Assembly (NCBI GenBank): GCA_009926195.1
Contig: RFPK01000123.1
Location: forward strand, 1 to 6,129
Direction of reading: 5' to 3'
DNA from: Synechococcaceae bacterium WB4_1_0192
Lineage (GTDB): Bacteria; Cyanobacteriota; Cyanobacteriia; PCC-6307; Cyanobiaceae
DNA: 6,129 nt
The translations under genes were made by a program, and so were the position numbers. Below the pieces are notes generated by a model. It was not told where the DNA came from, did not search any database, and was given only the letters and a program-made list of their open reading frames with translations. Positions 4,562 to 6,129 of this stretch are shown here, one piece after another. Each line of letters opens with the position of its first letter. The first letter of the stretch is position 1.

Positions 4562-4567
4562 TAGGCT
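4562..4567 (+). promoter_or_regulatory. Possible -10 element for trpA
   Basis: TAGGCT lies 22 bp before the trpA GTG, in the only non-coding gap of the plus-strand cluster. The same hexamer occurs upstream of rbp. It would allow trpA to be transcribed independently of ndhL. No clear -35 element is visible. Confidence 0.3.
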
Positions 4568-4589
4568 CAGGCGCAGATCCAGCGCTGCC

Positions 4590-5417
4590 GTGACCACCAG
4601 CACCCCGACCCAGCGCACCCTGATCCAGCAGCGGTTTGACCTGCTGCGCAGCCAGGGCCATTGCGGGTTGATGCCCTTTCTGATGGCCGGCGATCCCGAT
4701 CTGGACGAGACCCGGGCCTGCCTGCTGGCCCTGCAGGCCGCTGGTGCCGATCTGATCGAGCTGGGCATCCCCTACAGCGATCCGCTCGCCGATGGCCCCG
4801 TGATCCAGGCGGCCGCCGGTCGGGCCCTTGCAGCTGGCACGACTCCAGGGCGGGTGCTTGAGATGCTCACCAGCCTGCGCGGTGCGCTGACGGTGCCGGT
4901 GATCCTGTTCACCTACAGCAATCCGCTGCTCAATCGCGGCATGGAGCGCTTCTGCCGTGAGGCGGCCGCCGCAGGCGCCGCCGGCCTGGTGGTTCCCGAT
5001 CTGCCCCTGGAGGAGGCGGAGCGGCTCTCGGCCATCGCCACCGCCCAGGGCCTTGATCTGGTGCTGCTGGTGGCACCGACCACACCGGCTGAGCGCATGG
5101 CCCGGATCGCCGCAGCCAGCCGCGGTTTCACCTATCTGGTCAGCGTCACCGGTGTGACCGGCGTGCGCACCAGCCTGGAAGGACGTGTCCAGGGTCTGGT
5201 GCAACAACTCAAGGCCCAGGGACCGACACCGGTGGCGGTGGGCTTCGGCATTTCCGGGCCGGAACAGGCCCGCCAGGTGCGCGACTGGGGCGCCGACGGC
5301 GCCATCGTGGGGAGTGCCCTGGTGAAGGTGATGGCCGAGGCCCATGCCCAGCAGCTCGACGTGGCCGCCGCCGCCGCCGGATTCTGCAGCGACCTTCGCC
5401 GGGCCCTTGACGCCTGA
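4590..5417 (+). CDS. trpA: Tryptophan synthase alpha subunit
   Basis: A cytoplasmic TIM-barrel enzyme that cleaves indole-3-glycerol phosphate to indole and glyceraldehyde 3-phosphate, and passes indole to the TrpB subunit. The length is 275 residues, normal for the family (about 265-275). The catalytic pair is present: E57 in DLIELGIPYSDP (E. coli E49) and D68 in PLADGP (E. coli D60). Other landmarks are GLMPFLMAGDPD (27-38), FTYSNPLLNRG, GLVVPDLPLEE, the mobile loop VTGVTGVR, and the phosphate-binding segments GFGISGPEQ and GAIVGSALVKV. The GTG at 4590 is the chosen start; it has no visible Shine-Dalgarno sequence, but the N-terminal TQRTLIQQRFDLLRSQG is typical. The usual trp neighbours are absent, as is common in cyanobacteria where trp genes are scattered. 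Confidence 0.97.
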   Translation: MTTSTPTQRTLIQQRFDLLRSQGHCGLMPFLMAGDPDLDETRACLLALQAAGADLIELGIPYSDPLADGPVIQAAAGRALAAGTTPGRVLEMLTSLRGALTVPVILFTYSNPLLNRGMERFCREAAAAGAAGLVVPDLPLEEAERLSAIATAQGLDLVLLVAPTTPAERMARIAAASRGFTYLVSVTGVTGVRTSLEGRVQGLVQQLKAQGPTPVAVGFGISGPEQARQVRDWGADGAIVGSALVKVMAEAHAQQLDVAAAAAGFCSDLRRALDA

Positions 5418-6129
5418 GCGGCTGCGCCGGCTGCTGCGCCGGCAGCTGCTGATCACGGTCCTGCCGCTCGCGCTGCTGAGCCTGGCGGCGATGCTGCGGG
5501 ATCTGCTGCCCCTCGATGGCCTGGCGCAGCGCATCACAGGCGCTGCACTGGGGGTAATCGCCACCGTGGTGAGCGTGCGCTGCCTGAACGCGGTGATGGA
5601 ACTGGTGTTGATCAGCAGCCTGGAGCGGCTGGTGGCTCCGGCCGAACTGAGCGGCATCAAGGCGCTGCTACCGATGCTGCGCACCTTGATCTGGGTGCTG
5701 GGCGCCCTGGTGTTTCTGCAGAACCAGGGGCTTCAGCTCACAGCGGTGATCGGCGCCCTCGCCGGGGCTGGGCTCGGTATCGGCTTCGCCCTGCAGGGCC
5801 CCGCCCGCGATTTCTTCACCTACCTGACCATCCTGTTGGATCGGCCCTGGCGCATCGGAGATCTGCTGCGCTTCGATGATGTGACCGGGCGGGTGCTGCA
5901 AGTGGGTCTGCGCTCCACCCAGCTGCGCAGCATCGACGGTGAGCTGGTGATCGTGGCCAACAGCGAACTGCTCGCCAAGACCATCCGCAATTACGGCGAT
6001 CAACAGGAGCGCCGGGTGCTGCAGCGGTTAGTGCTGCGCCGCGACAGCCCTGACGATGCGGCGGAACGAATGCTGGCGATCGCCACCGCCGCCGTGGGCG
6101 GCAGCGCCGACGCCCGCTTCGAGCGTTGC
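5407..6129 (+). CDS. MscS-family mechanosensitive ion channel, 3' end missing (partial)
   Basis: A small-conductance mechanosensitive channel family protein, 241 residues visible before the right edge. MscS channels open under membrane tension and release solutes during hypo-osmotic shock. Hydrophobic helices lie at about 14-34, 43-70 and 88-106. The Gly/Ala-rich pore helix is at about 111-131 (VIGALAGAGLGIGFALQGPA). The beta domain follows: DRPWRIGDLLRF, VTGRVLQVGLRSTQLRSIDG, VIVANSELLAKTIRNYG. The alpha/beta cytoplasmic domain has just begun. No ATG gives a clean start. TTG at 5407 overlaps the trpA end by 11 nt and places a basic segment (RLRRLLRRQ) before the first helix. ATG 5344 would add a Pro-rich 21-residue stretch inside trpA, and ATG 5491 would cut the first helix. 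Co-transcription with trpA is likely. Confidence 0.9.
   Translation, partial: MTPERLRRLLRRQLLITVLPLALLSLAAMLRDLLPLDGLAQRITGAALGVIATVVSVRCLNAVMELVLISSLERLVAPAELSGIKALLPMLRTLIWVLGALVFLQNQGLQLTAVIGALAGAGLGIGFALQGPARDFFTYLTILLDRPWRIGDLLRFDDVTGRVLQVGLRSTQLRSIDGELVIVANSELLAKTIRNYGDQQERRVLQRLVLRRDSPDDAAERMLAIATAAVGGSADARFERC

Noticed and set aside
4449..5684. Long minus-strand open frame of 411 codons
   Set aside because: It is antisense to trpA, the end of DUF3007 and the start of the MscS gene, all of which have clear family motifs. Its own composition is low-complexity Gly/His/Ser/Arg.
6075..6084. HIP1 element GGCGATCGCC
   Set aside because: A single copy inside the channel gene. HIP1 is significant only when highly repeated, which is not the case here.

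Overview
The window looks like a piece of a high-GC picocyanobacterial chromosome of the Synechococcus/Cyanobium type. The evidence is the gene content: an NDH-1 subunit L gene overlapping a DUF3007 gene and followed by trpA, a cyanobacterial short RRM-type RNA-binding protein, an acyl-lipid desaturase, and a cyanobacterial-style respiratory oxidase subunit II preceded by two DUF2231 membrane proteins. Only one perfect HIP1 octamer (GCGATCGC) was found, which fits the picocyanobacterial branch better than HIP1-rich freshwater lineages. No mobile element, CRISPR array, toxin-antitoxin pair or integrase was seen.

Layout. (1) Positions 1-1816, minus strand: a tightly coupled three-gene operon, DUF2231 (165 aa), DUF2231 (220 aa), then cytochrome oxidase subunit II, which runs off the left edge. 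(2) Positions 1817-2296: a 480-bp intergenic region between that operon and the divergent rbp gene, with a heptamer direct repeat, an 11-bp tandem repeat and a small inverted repeat. (3) Positions 2297-2641, plus strand: the RNA-binding protein. Its 3' end runs 125 bp into the convergent desaturase gene (2517-3458, minus), and both C-termini look rearranged. (4) Positions 3460-3878: a possible 26-residue membrane peptide, an intronless tRNA-Leu(UAA) on the minus strand, and a compact divergent promoter region. (5) Positions 3879-6129, plus strand: ndhL, DUF3007 (4-nt overlap), trpA, and an MscS-family channel gene that overlaps the trpA end and leaves the window on the right.

How the genes work together. 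The left operon belongs to terminal respiration. The two DUF2231 proteins share a histidine pattern and are probably accessory or redox subunits of the oxidase. NdhL belongs to the thylakoid NDH-1 complex of respiration and cyclic electron flow, and the translationally coupled DUF3007 protein may act with it. TrpA (tryptophan synthesis) and the MscS channel (osmotic or tension release) appear to be housekeeping neighbours. The desaturase (membrane lipid unsaturation) and the Rbp (a family often cold-induced in cyanobacteria) are both plausible cold-acclimation genes.

No complete, clearly new multi-gene system is visible. The points most worth a second look are the C-terminal exchange between rbp and the desaturase, the twin DUF2231/oxidase module, the coupled DUF3007, and CTAG being nearly absent except at three intergenic, promoter-like sites.
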